A stretch of 64,000 nucleotides of DNA, taken from NCBI RefSeq assembly GCF_011752975.1, contig NZ_VWWP01000013.1, positions 1 to 64,000 on the forward strand, given 5' to 3'. A model generated the notes under the pieces. It had not been told where the DNA came from. It did no database searches and was given only the letters and a program-made list of their open reading frames with translations. The DNA comes from Chryseobacterium sp. Tr-659 (lineage in GTDB: Bacteria > Bacteroidota > Bacteroidia > Flavobacteriales > Weeksellaceae). Both the position numbers and the translations under genes were made by a program. Every line of letters starts with the position of its first letter. Within the stretch, counting starts at the first letter, position 1. This document shows positions 1 through 7,112 of this stretch, piece by piece.

Positions 1-154
1 GAGTAGACCCGTTGCAAGAACACTGCCCGCAAGATTGGCTAGGCGCCTGGATACGGTTGTTACCTCCTTTCAGGCTGTTCATTTGCTCTTCCTGAAGTTT
101 GCTGATTTGCTCTTTGTTGATTTGTAATCCTTTAGTTAATTTGATTTTTTGCAT
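1..154 (-). CDS. RiPP precursor peptide, double-glycine leader (class I lanthipeptide-like), 3' end cut by window edge
   Basis: Reading the minus strand from an ATG at 152-154 gives 51 residues with no stop before the window edge. The leader contains LTKGLQINKEQISKLQEEQM and ends in LKGG (residues 28-31), the layout of Bacteroidota double-glycine natural-product precursors, many of which become class I lanthipeptides. The visible core starts NNRIQAPSQ and holds three cysteines (C42, C45, C47) interleaved with Ser and Thr (S39, S41, S46, S50, T51), suitable for dehydration and thioether rings. By family knowledge the leader would be removed after GG by a C39-type peptidase. No LanB, LanC or exporter gene is visible because the window ends here. 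The gene lies 85 bp downstream of the outer-membrane receptor gene on the same strand. Class assignment is by motif only; another RiPP class is possible. Confidence 0.78.
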   Translation of the reverse strand, partial: MQKIKLTKGLQINKEQISKLQEEQMNSLKGGNNRIQAPSQSCGQCSCNGST

Positions 155-239
155 GATGTTAAAATTTTAATGATTAAATTTTAGTTATCTTTTATAGTCA
201 TAAAACTTTGTTGGACCTTACTTGCAAGTATATTTTTGT

Positions 240-2630
240 TTATTTAACTCTACTTCTTTCGTCTTCATTACCAAGCTTTCTTTGTTCGGATTTTAAATTT
301 TTGTTTCCGAATTTATAGCTGAGGGAAATTCTGAAGCCTCTTGTGTCATTGTATCTCTGGGAATCTGTCTTCACTCCATTGGATTCATAAGTGATGACGG
401 ATCTTTGGCCATTTAATAAATCCTGTCCTGTTACCGTTAAAGTAAGTTTCTTATCCAGAAGCAGAAACTTCATAGAAATATCCAGAATATTTAAAGTTGA
501 GATATGAAATATCTGATAACGCCCCGGGAGTTGTAATCCATAATTTACACTGAAGAATGTAGTTTTTGATTTATTCAATGTGAAGTCATTATTAGAATAG
601 ATATAAGCATTATATCCATCAATTGAGCTGATAGCGTCTATTTTAGACTTTACATTCTGGTAGTTTACATTAAATCCAGTAAAACTGTTCCACCAGGACC
701 ATTTGTTAAAGTTATAATAGGTTGAAATACCAATCTGATAGGTGTTTGCATAATTCAGTGGGGTACTTCTGGTAATATTTGTACTCTGATCTAAAATTGA
801 CAGCTTTTGGCTGAAATCTGAAACCTGAGAGTAATAAACAGAGGATACCCATTTCTGATTCCTGATGTATGAAAATTCCAGATTATCAATTATGGAGGGT
901 TGTAAAAATGGATTTCCTTCAGAATAATAATAAGGACTTGTACGTACTACGAATGGGTTCAGATAGTCAAAATTAGGCCTTCTTATTCTTCTGCTATAAT
1001 TAATTGAAAATGCATTTTTATCATCCGGATTATAAGTTATATAAGCTGTAGGGAATAATTTGACATAATTAATTTTATTCGTTTGATTCATGTTATGAGA
1101 GTATCCGGTTGTTTGTGTTGATTCTAATCTTAACCCTGCCTGAGCTTCCCATTTTTCCCCCAATTTTTTACTTCCAGAAACATATATTGCCTCATTGTGC
1201 TCTTTGTAATTGAAAATATTGGATTGCTGAGTATCCAAAATAGGAGCTCCCGTTTTGTTGTCATAAACAACCAGATCATTATTGGTATTGGTATAAGTGT
1301 ATTTTGCCCCAAAACTTAAAGCCATCCAATCCAAAGGCATTTCCACATCCACCTTTCCGGAATAGTTTTCAATATGATTCATATTGGTATTGGTAGCTGA
1401 AAAAAAGCTTCCTGGAAGAACATTTCTTTGATTATCAAGTTCATTTCCTGCAAAAAAGCTATAATCACTCTTTCTATAATTGAAATAATCAAAGTCAGTA
1501 GTTATTTTTGTGCCTGAAGAATCTATCTTAAAAGAATTGTACCAGTTAAAAGAATTCATATTAGGTTTGTTATTTGCATCTAACCCTGAAGAGATGTAGG
1601 AATTAATCACTTCTGTTTGTTCATTCATTCTTGTTGTGAAAGGATTATTTGATGAGGTACTTTTCGTAAAACTCCCAAGATATTTTACACCTGTTGTCCA
1701 CTTATCTGATATTTTATAATCTATACCTAGCCCTAATCCAAGATTATTGTCTTCGGATTTATTCTTTAAGCTTGTTATCCATAATTCATCCGGATAATAA
1801 ATTCTGCTGTCAGATGTTGTACGGAGCCGCTGTGAGCTTGTATTAGCAGATAGTTGTACAGATAAACGTTTGTAGTTATAGTTGAATGCGCCCTGAAGTG
1901 CTCCTCCGGCATAGGTTTTTTGAGTATAAGAACTACCGATATTAGCATTCCACGAATTTGCCTTTGCTTTTTTCAATCTGATGTTAATCAGTCCATTATC
2001 GCCTTGTGCATCATATTTAGCCGGTGGAGTAGTGATTACTTCGATAGATTGGATATTATCCGAAGGTATTGATTTTAGAAGGCTTGATAAATCTTCCGGA
2101 GACATTCTCTGGATACGATCATCAATCATTACAAGGACTTCTCCTTTTCCTACAATAGAAACCGTTTCATCTTGTATACGAACCAAAGGCGTTGTCTTTA
2201 AGGCATCTAAGGCAGTCCCTCCAGTTGCAGAAACTGAATTCTCTACATTGAAAATAATACGATCTACCTTTCTTTCAACTAATTTTTTCTTCTGGGTTAA
2301 ACTAATTTCTTTGATTTCTTTGACATCAGCAGCTTTTATAGTAAAGTCTTTATTGAGGTCTCCGTTAATCTCTTCAGTTGCTTCATATACTTTGCTTCCG
2401 TTTAAGAAAAAATTAATAGTATAAGAGTCTTTTTGGGGAAGCTTAATACTAAAAAGACCATTGTCATCTGTAATTGCAGAAAATGTATTGTTCCCTGTTG
2501 ACAGAATTACTTCTACATAAGAAATATTTTTTCCCTGTTCATTAGATACTTTACCGGAAATACTCTGAGCGTTCAAGTGCGCGCTCATTCCTAAGAAGGA
2601 TAGTAATGGTATTAAGTATTTCTTTGTCAT
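240..2630 (-). CDS. TonB-dependent-receptor-like outer membrane beta-barrel protein (OMP_b-brl_3 type)
   Basis: About 796 residues. A signal peptide (MTKKYLIPLLSFLGMSAHLNAQ) is followed by a carboxypeptidase-regulatory-like domain (SISGKVSNEQGK, about residues 23-100), a plug-like domain around 120-220 (VLVMIDDR, SIEVITTPPAKYD) and a long aromatic-rich beta-barrel. Such proteins import or bind ligands at the outer membrane. A TTG 21 bp upstream would add seven residues (end 2651), but the ATG at 2630 directly precedes the signal peptide and is preferred. The promoter shows a perfect -7 element (TACATTTG, 2649-2656) and a lux-box-like palindrome 48 bp upstream of the start, so it probably belongs to the regulon of the neighbouring LuxR-type protein. 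The RiPP precursor gene lies downstream on the same strand. The ligand is unknown; a role in sensing, uptake or immunity for the peptide is inference. Confidence 0.88.
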   Translation of the reverse strand: MTKKYLIPLLSFLGMSAHLNAQSISGKVSNEQGKNISYVEVILSTGNNTFSAITDDNGLFSIKLPQKDSYTINFFLNGSKVYEATEEINGDLNKDFTIKAADVKEIKEISLTQKKKLVERKVDRIIFNVENSVSATGGTALDALKTTPLVRIQDETVSIVGKGEVLVMIDDRIQRMSPEDLSSLLKSIPSDNIQSIEVITTPPAKYDAQGDNGLINIRLKKAKANSWNANIGSSYTQKTYAGGALQGAFNYNYKRLSVQLSANTSSQRLRTTSDSRIYYPDELWITSLKNKSEDNNLGLGLGIDYKISDKWTTGVKYLGSFTKSTSSNNPFTTRMNEQTEVINSYISSGLDANNKPNMNSFNWYNSFKIDSSGTKITTDFDYFNYRKSDYSFFAGNELDNQRNVLPGSFFSATNTNMNHIENYSGKVDVEMPLDWMALSFGAKYTYTNTNNDLVVYDNKTGAPILDTQQSNIFNYKEHNEAIYVSGSKKLGEKWEAQAGLRLESTQTTGYSHNMNQTNKINYVKLFPTAYITYNPDDKNAFSINYSRRIRRPNFDYLNPFVVRTSPYYYSEGNPFLQPSIIDNLEFSYIRNQKWVSSVYYSQVSDFSQKLSILDQSTNITRSTPLNYANTYQIGISTYYNFNKWSWWNSFTGFNVNYQNVKSKIDAISSIDGYNAYIYSNNDFTLNKSKTTFFSVNYGLQLPGRYQIFHISTLNILDISMKFLLLDKKLTLTVTGQDLLNGQRSVITYESNGVKTDSQRYNDTRGFRISLSYKFGNKNLKSEQRKLGNEDERSRVK

Positions 2631-2648
2631 GATTGTTATTTTATGTTT

Positions 2649-2656
2649 CAAATGTA
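2649..2656 (-). promoter_or_regulatory. -7 promoter element of receptor gene
   Basis: Minus-strand TACATTTG matches the Bacteroidota -7 consensus TAnnTTTG exactly. It lies 18 bp upstream of the ATG at 2630, which supports that start over the upstream TTG, because the TTG overlaps the element. Confidence 0.65.
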
Positions 2657-2678
2657 GAATGTTGTGTTTTGAATGCTG

Positions 2679-2694
2679 CTACACCGAAGTGTAG
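2679..2694. promoter_or_regulatory. lux-box-like palindrome, box 1 (receptor promoter)
   Basis: CTACACCGAAGTGTAG: perfect 6-bp arms around 4 bp. Its centre is 34 bp from the centre of the TAnnTTTG -7 element of the receptor gene, so it would sit near -41, as in LuxR-type class II activation. Confidence 0.8.
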
Positions 2695-2696
2695 TT

Positions 2697-3341
2697 TTAA
2701 GCGGTCTGTTGTAATACTACACTTTGGTGTAGGGCATCTGCCTGCTTAGTGGTTATCAAATGATAATTCTTATCAAGGAACTTTTTCAGCCCATTATAAG
2801 TTAACATAACCGGGATTGTCTCAGATCCTAGATAATGAATAGGTTCTGCTAATGTAATGGCTTCTATTCCCATAAGTTTCAGTACTTTCAATAGCTTGGC
2901 ATCACATTCTGCAATAGCAACAGAATTTTCATTTTGACAAACTTCATTGATAGCATAAGCCATTAACGTTTTGAAAATCCCAAAACCTGTTTTATCAATT
3001 CCTTTTTTGATGGCAAACCTCCCGATATGCCAGATGTCGGTTGCTTTACTTTTAATGAAAGATGAAGGATTAATATGGAAAAGCTTTTCCAATGGAAGAA
3101 CATCTGTTTGGTTCCATTTCAAAACTCTTATTGATCCATTAATCTTATCGTCATTATCCCTGGAAACAAATATCTTAGATTCCTTAAAGGCTTTCTCTTC
3201 ATTATATATACTATCTACTTCAGTCTTGAACTTTTCAGTGTTAGAATGGTCCTCATGATGACTAAAATTTTCTGTAACAACAAATTTTGCTAATTCGTAT
3301 AAGTTTTTGCTACCTAAGGAATAAAAGTTAAATTGTTCCAT
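2697..3341 (-). CDS. LuxI-fold GNAT acyltransferase (autoinducer synthase / N-acyl amino acid synthase-like)
   Basis: 214 residues. The centre resembles autoinducer synthases: GSIR (R72) sits where LuxI has the Arg of GCWR, GRFAI (R108) matches the SRFAV segment, and IHYLG (168-172) matches the IHVLG of LuxI. The N-terminal Trp/Phe/Asp residues typical of true LuxI proteins are not evident and the LuxI Glu three residues before the SRFAV Arg is a His here, so an N-acyl amino acid or other acyl-conjugate synthase is as likely as an AHL synthase. It is divergent from the LuxR-type gene, with two palindromic boxes between them; box 3 sits 34 bp from a near-consensus -7 element (TAATTTTA). Box 2 lies in its 3' end. 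The combination suggests positive feedback by a small signal. The substrate is unknown. Confidence 0.75.
   Translation of the reverse strand: MEQFNFYSLGSKNLYELAKFVVTENFSHHEDHSNTEKFKTEVDSIYNEEKAFKESKIFVSRDNDDKINGSIRVLKWNQTDVLPLEKLFHINPSSFIKSKATDIWHIGRFAIKKGIDKTGFGIFKTLMAYAINEVCQNENSVAIAECDAKLLKVLKLMGIEAITLAEPIHYLGSETIPVMLTYNGLKKFLDKNYHLITTKQADALHQSVVLQQTA
2717..2732. promoter_or_regulatory. lux-box-like palindrome, box 2 (inside acyltransferase 3' end)
   Basis: CTACACTTTGGTGTAG with perfect 6-bp arms, 38 bp upstream of box 1 and inside the last codons of the acyltransferase gene. It could be a second upstream dimer site for the receptor promoter. Confidence 0.7.
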
Positions 3342-3360
3342 ATTTTTTTTATCTTTATAG

Positions 3361-3368
3361 TAAAATTA
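3361..3368 (-). promoter_or_regulatory. -7-like element of acyltransferase gene
   Basis: Minus-strand TAATTTTA differs from TAnnTTTG only at the last base. Its centre is exactly 34 bp from the centre of box 3. Confidence 0.5.
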
Positions 3369-3390
3369 TTACACTGACTGGTGGGATATG

Positions 3391-3406
3391 CTACACTTTA
3401 GTGTAG
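3391..3406. promoter_or_regulatory. lux-box-like palindrome, box 3
   Basis: CTACACTTTAGTGTAG, perfect arms, in the divergent space between acyltransferase and LuxR-type gene, 49 bp upstream of the acyltransferase ATG. It is the exact reverse complement of box 4. Confidence 0.82.
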
Positions 3407-3418
3407 ATTCCTTAAAGT

Positions 3419-3434
3419 CTACACTAAAGTGTAG
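3419..3434. promoter_or_regulatory. lux-box-like palindrome, box 4
   Basis: CTACACTAAAGTGTAG, perfect arms, 28 bp from box 3 (centre to centre) and 32 bp upstream of the LuxR-type ATG. No -7 element sits 34 bp away on the plus strand, so for the regulator gene itself this box may repress rather than activate. Confidence 0.82.
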
Positions 3435-3466
3435 TAAGCTAAAAACTAGACCCAAAAAACTAAGGA

Positions 3467-4225
3467 ATGGAAGAGATTCGTAAATTTTTTTCGAACAAAA
3501 ACAGTATCGAAAATATCTCAGAGTCAGAGAATAATCAGACTTCTGATTATCTGGAGGTCATTAAAGCCTTTGCCAGAATCACCTATATGAGTTTGTATGT
3601 TATCGACTATCAGAAACAGAACTTTGAATACGTTTCAGATAACCCCTTATTTCTATGTGACCATACCCCCAAGGAAGTTGAAACAATGGGCTATGCTTTC
3701 TATTTCAGACACGTGAAAAAAGAAGATCTGGACCTCTTATTTAAGATCAATGAAGTAGGCTTTGAGTTTTATGAAAACCTGCCTGTAAACGAAAGAAAGC
3801 TATATACAATTTCCTACGATTTTCATTTGGTTAATGAAAGTAAAAACACGATTCTGATTAATCATAAGCTTACCCCTCTTTTCTTATCTGCAGAAGGTAA
3901 AATGTGGAAAGCGATGTGTATTGTATCTTTATCCCATAACCATTCGTCCGGAAATATTTCTATTGTAAAGCAGGGAACAGATGAGATTTGGAATTATGAC
4001 CTGAAAGAAAACAGGTGGATAAAAGAAGAAAAAGTAAAGCTCTCAGAAAGAGAAGCCGAAATTTTAAGATTGTATGCACAGGGGCTAACCATCAACGAGA
4101 TTGCCGATAAGATTTTTGTAACGGGAGATACCGTAAAGTTTCACAGAAGAAAGCTGTTTGATAAAATGGGAGTGAGTAACATCACAGAAGCGTTATCGTA
4201 TGCTACCAATTATAAACTGATATAA
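3467..4225 (+). CDS. LuxR-type transcriptional regulator with N-terminal PAS-like sensor domain
   Basis: 252 residues. The C-terminal 61 residues (192-252) form a LuxR/FixJ helix-turn-helix: LSEREAEILRLYAQ, then NEIADKIFVTGDTVKFHRRK. The N-terminal part (about 25-150) resembles the PAS-like domain of Bacteroidota LuxR proteins; I do not recognise a canonical AHL-binding autoinducer domain. It is transcribed away from the LuxI-fold acyltransferase with boxes 3 and 4 between them, and is the natural candidate to bind the CTACAC-N4-GTGTAG sites, as LuxR-family dimers bind palindromes of this size. It is convergent with the E1-like gene, with 10 bp between the stops. What it senses is not shown by the sequence. 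Confidence 0.82.
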   Translation: MEEIRKFFSNKNSIENISESENNQTSDYLEVIKAFARITYMSLYVIDYQKQNFEYVSDNPLFLCDHTPKEVETMGYAFYFRHVKKEDLDLLFKINEVGFEFYENLPVNERKLYTISYDFHLVNESKNTILINHKLTPLFLSAEGKMWKAMCIVSLSHNHSSGNISIVKQGTDEIWNYDLKENRWIKEEKVKLSEREAEILRLYAQGLTINEIADKIFVTGDTVKFHRRKLFDKMGVSNITEALSYATNYKLI

Positions 4226-4235
4226 ACCACTTTAT

Positions 4236-4982
4236 TTATTCTGAAATAGCATTCATATAAAACTGAGGAAAAGTTTTGTAAGTTTTTCCTGTGGCAATTT
4301 TGAACATGACATGGGTACACATTCCGGCAACGATCCATGAAGCAATAGCTAATTGTGGTGGAGGAAGGTTTTCCTTTTCCTGCTTGTAGTCGTCTATAAT
4401 ATTTTCGAGCCATTCGTTGGGGGTTCTCCAGAAACGTAAATATCCTGCAATATATTCAACCATTTTGAGTTCATTAAAATTGTCATCAGAAAGGATGTCG
4501 ATTGGTAAGCCATTGGGCTCAATAACCGCTACGAGTCCTCCCCATCCCAAATTATAGGGGTGGAGTACATGTATTCCTTTTTCCTGGCAGATTCTGTCAA
4601 AGACAACCGGAATATTACTTGAGAAATCCAGAGCATTGATGGCAATGTCGTGATCCCCAATGATTTCGGCTACATTTTCCTGAGTGATAAACTCGCTGCG
4701 GAAACGGATTTTGGCTTTAGGATTAATGCTTTTCAGACGGTGGTACAACGTTTCAGCTTTATAAGATGAAATATCCCCGTAAGTATAGTTCTGTCTGTTA
4801 AGGTTAGACTGCTCAATAACATCACCATCTACGATGGTAATATTTTCAAACCCGAAACGCAGGGCACATTCGGCAATATTACTGCCAATACCACTTCCGG
4901 CAAGTAGAATAGAAACGTTTTTAATAGCATTCTGTTCCTCTTCCTTTACGTATAATCTGTTTCGAGAATATTGAGCTTTCAT
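4236..4982 (-). CDS. ThiF/HesA/MoeB-family E1-like adenylyltransferase
   Basis: 248 residues. QYSRNRLYV near the N-terminus, the nucleotide loop GSGIGS (29-34), IVDGDVIEQSNLNRQ (50-64; D54, N60 and R63 are standard ATP-binding residues of the family) and NALDFSS (the metal-Asp region) make this an E1-like enzyme that adenylates a C-terminal carboxylate. The CxxC zinc pairs of MoeB/ThiF are absent, and no partner ubiquitin-like, ThiS or MoaD gene is adjacent. So a role in thiamin or molybdopterin synthesis is unlikely; a peptide-modifying or signal-processing role, as for MccB with microcin C7, fits the context better. A degenerate lux-like box and a perfect TAATTTTG -7 element lie upstream with the same 34-bp spacing as at the receptor, placing it in the same regulon by inference. 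Confidence 0.82.
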   Translation of the reverse strand: MKAQYSRNRLYVKEEEQNAIKNVSILLAGSGIGSNIAECALRFGFENITIVDGDVIEQSNLNRQNYTYGDISSYKAETLYHRLKSINPKAKIRFRSEFITQENVAEIIGDHDIAINALDFSSNIPVVFDRICQEKGIHVLHPYNLGWGGLVAVIEPNGLPIDILSDDNFNELKMVEYIAGYLRFWRTPNEWLENIIDDYKQEKENLPPPQLAIASWIVAGMCTHVMFKIATGKTYKTFPQFYMNAISE

Positions 4983-4999
4983 GTCTTTATCTTTTATAA

Positions 5000-5007
5000 C
5001 AAAATTA
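5000..5007 (-). promoter_or_regulatory. -7 promoter element of E1-like gene
   Basis: Minus-strand TAATTTTG, an exact TAnnTTTG match, 17 bp upstream of the ATG and 34 bp centre to centre from box 5. Confidence 0.65.
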
Positions 5008-5029
5008 TAGGTAAGCAGCCGAAATATGA

Positions 5030-5045
5030 CTACACCAAAGTTTAG
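5030..5045. promoter_or_regulatory. lux-box-like palindrome, box 5 (one arm mismatch)
   Basis: CTACACCAAAGTTTAG: the left arm is perfect and the right arm has one change (GTTTAG for GTGTAG). It lies 47 bp upstream of the E1-like ATG. Confidence 0.68.
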
Positions 5046-5160
5046 TTTTAAGCCAGAATATCACGTTATTTCTGCATTGTAAATGATTTATTCTGTCACA
5101 TATTTTGGAGGCAAATATTTTCAAAAAATCTCCAGAATGAATAAGGAATTCTTGAGTAGC

Positions 5161-6843
5161 CTAGAATTTATTTAGAAACTCACTTAGATTATTTTCCTTT
5201 TCCAAACCAAGTTTAGCCTTTACCTTAGCCTTATAAACTCTGATGCTTCCTACCGTAAAGTTTTCAATTAGCGAAATTTCCTTTGCTGCCAGATTAAGTT
5301 TAAAATAAACACAGAGTTTAAGTTCCTGCGCAGACAAAGTTGGAAATATTTTGGATAGTTTTTTCATGAATATCTTATTCTCCTGCGAGCTTTCATTAAT
5401 CAGGTCATTACTTTTTCTGTCAATGAGAATCAGATTATTTACTTTGAATTGAAGATCTTTCACAATATCTTCCGGTTCAATATTTTTTGATCTTTTGATC
5501 TTTTTCAGGTTTTCTAAAAACGCTCTTTCGGTTTCCGTCTTTAAATTAAGGTTCAGGTGCAGGTTTCTGATTTTTTCTCTTTGCAGCTCAAGATCCTGTT
5601 CAAAAATTCTTTTCTCCTTCGTTATTAATTCTTCTTTCTTTTTCTTTGTGCGGATAAGATTGATGATGATAATCAGGAAAATAAAAAAGATAAGAAATAT
5701 AGAAATAGTTAATAAAAGATTTTTCTTTCTTTGCTCCCTGTTCTCTTTATTGGCGTTTTTTATAATATAGTTATCTGCGATATCGAAGTTTATTTTCAGC
5801 TCCTTTTTAGCGAGCTTATTATATTCTTTATTGGCAGCCACCAGTTTTTGAGATGCTGATTTAAATTTCTGAATATCATTTTTATCAGAATAGTATTCCT
5901 GAATCATCTCGTAAAATGCAATTCTGTCTTCCGGATCTTTTAAATTAGGCTCAACCATATTCAAAGAATGGATGATGCTATTTATTTTATCAGTTTCATG
6001 GGTGACGTCTCTGTAAAGGGTTATAAGTTCTTTCGAGGCATAGAAAGCCATTCGGTAATTATGATGATAAAGAGAGAAGTTGAGCTTCGCTAATAATAAT
6101 TCTTCTGTTTTTTTATAATCCTTAATTTCAAGAAAATACTGAGACAGTCCTCCTTTCATATAATTGATAAAAACATTTTCAGCCTCACTCGGTTGTTTTT
6201 TTTGTTCCAGTAATCTGATTCCTTTTAAGGTTTCACTAATGGCCATGTCCGGCTTTTTCATTTGATCATAGCACATACCGATATTATTATACATGGATGC
6301 TATATATAAGGTTTCCTTTTGAGGATCATAAGTTTGAAGCGCTTTATTAAAATAGGTTAAAGCATTTTTGCTATCATTATTGTTGTATAGAATTCTTCCC
6401 TTAAAATGGTAGAGATGGGGGAGGTAATACCTTTTTCCTGTTTTTTCATCAGATTCTATGGCTGTATCTATGCACTTTAATGCCCATTCCGGGGAGCTCT
6501 TTTCAAATTGATTGGCAAGATTGTAGTTGCATGCAATGATAATGTAGTCATATTGATTGTCATTTAATCTCAAAAGCTCATAAACCATGGGGATTTGCTT
6601 AAGCCTTTCATTCACATGAATAACAAGGTTTACATATTTGCTGCTGAGAAGGAATATCTTCTTGCCGGTTTGTTTATACTTACGGAGTTCCCGTATGTAT
6701 ATTTTTTCGATTTCTCCCTTATTTTTCCCTCTAAAGGGAGAAATTTCCCGGTCTATCGAGTGAAGATATTCATTTCCCTGCTCTGGGGAACTGCAGGAAC
6801 TTAACATGAAAATGAATAAAAAATAGTATAAAAATATTCTCAT
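5161..6843 (-). CDS. Membrane-anchored TPR protein with C-terminal LuxR-type HTH
   Basis: 560 residues. A lipoprotein-like N-terminus (FIFMLSSCSS) is followed by TPR-like helical repeats (about 80-340; for example HLYHFKGRILYNNNDSKNAL), one transmembrane helix near 375-395 (LLLTISIFLIFFIFLIIIIN), a charged coiled coil, and a C-terminal helix-turn-helix (LSAQELKLCVYFKLNLAAKE and following, about 500-560). This architecture is common in Bacteroidota as a one-protein sensor-regulator: the periplasmic TPR part receives a signal and the cytosolic HTH acts on DNA or a partner. It is on the same strand as the E1-like gene but 178 bp upstream of it, with box 5 in between, so it is probably transcribed separately. 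Its target is unknown. Confidence 0.8.
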   Translation of the reverse strand: MRIFLYYFLFIFMLSSCSSPEQGNEYLHSIDREISPFRGKNKGEIEKIYIRELRKYKQTGKKIFLLSSKYVNLVIHVNERLKQIPMVYELLRLNDNQYDYIIIACNYNLANQFEKSSPEWALKCIDTAIESDEKTGKRYYLPHLYHFKGRILYNNNDSKNALTYFNKALQTYDPQKETLYIASMYNNIGMCYDQMKKPDMAISETLKGIRLLEQKKQPSEAENVFINYMKGGLSQYFLEIKDYKKTEELLLAKLNFSLYHHNYRMAFYASKELITLYRDVTHETDKINSIIHSLNMVEPNLKDPEDRIAFYEMIQEYYSDKNDIQKFKSASQKLVAANKEYNKLAKKELKINFDIADNYIIKNANKENREQRKKNLLLTISIFLIFFIFLIIIINLIRTKKKKEELITKEKRIFEQDLELQREKIRNLHLNLNLKTETERAFLENLKKIKRSKNIEPEDIVKDLQFKVNNLILIDRKSNDLINESSQENKIFMKKLSKIFPTLSAQELKLCVYFKLNLAAKEISLIENFTVGSIRVYKAKVKAKLGLEKENNLSEFLNKF

Positions 6844-7112
6844 AATCTGTGTGCTTTGGGTAGGATGAGCAACATTTGTATTTGTGTTTTTCTGTTATTA
6901 ATATTGTTTATTGAATAATATTTTGCATATCAAAGGATTATAGATTTAAAATTAACATTTTTTTAGCTTGAAAAAGAAATTCATTAATGTTAATTAACAG
7001 GGTGATTGTAATATTTTTTCTTGAATAGAAATAATTTTAGTAAAAAGTTCTGACAGAAATTGTGGACTTTTTTGAATCTAAAAACACACAAACAATTTAA
7101 AACAAGAGATGT

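Noticed and set aside
1981..2424. 147-codon plus-strand frame
   Set aside because: It is antisense to the well-supported receptor gene and has no motif or promoter.
2697..4225. Canonical AHL synthase and receptor (luxI/luxR symbols)
   Set aside because: The acyltransferase lacks the usual N-terminal LuxI residues and has His for a key Glu; the regulator has no recognised AHL-binding domain. Only fold-level names are used.
4236..4982. ThiF or MoeB function in thiamin or molybdopterin synthesis
   Set aside because: No ThiS/MoaD partner gene and no CxxC zinc pairs; the neighbours are regulatory.
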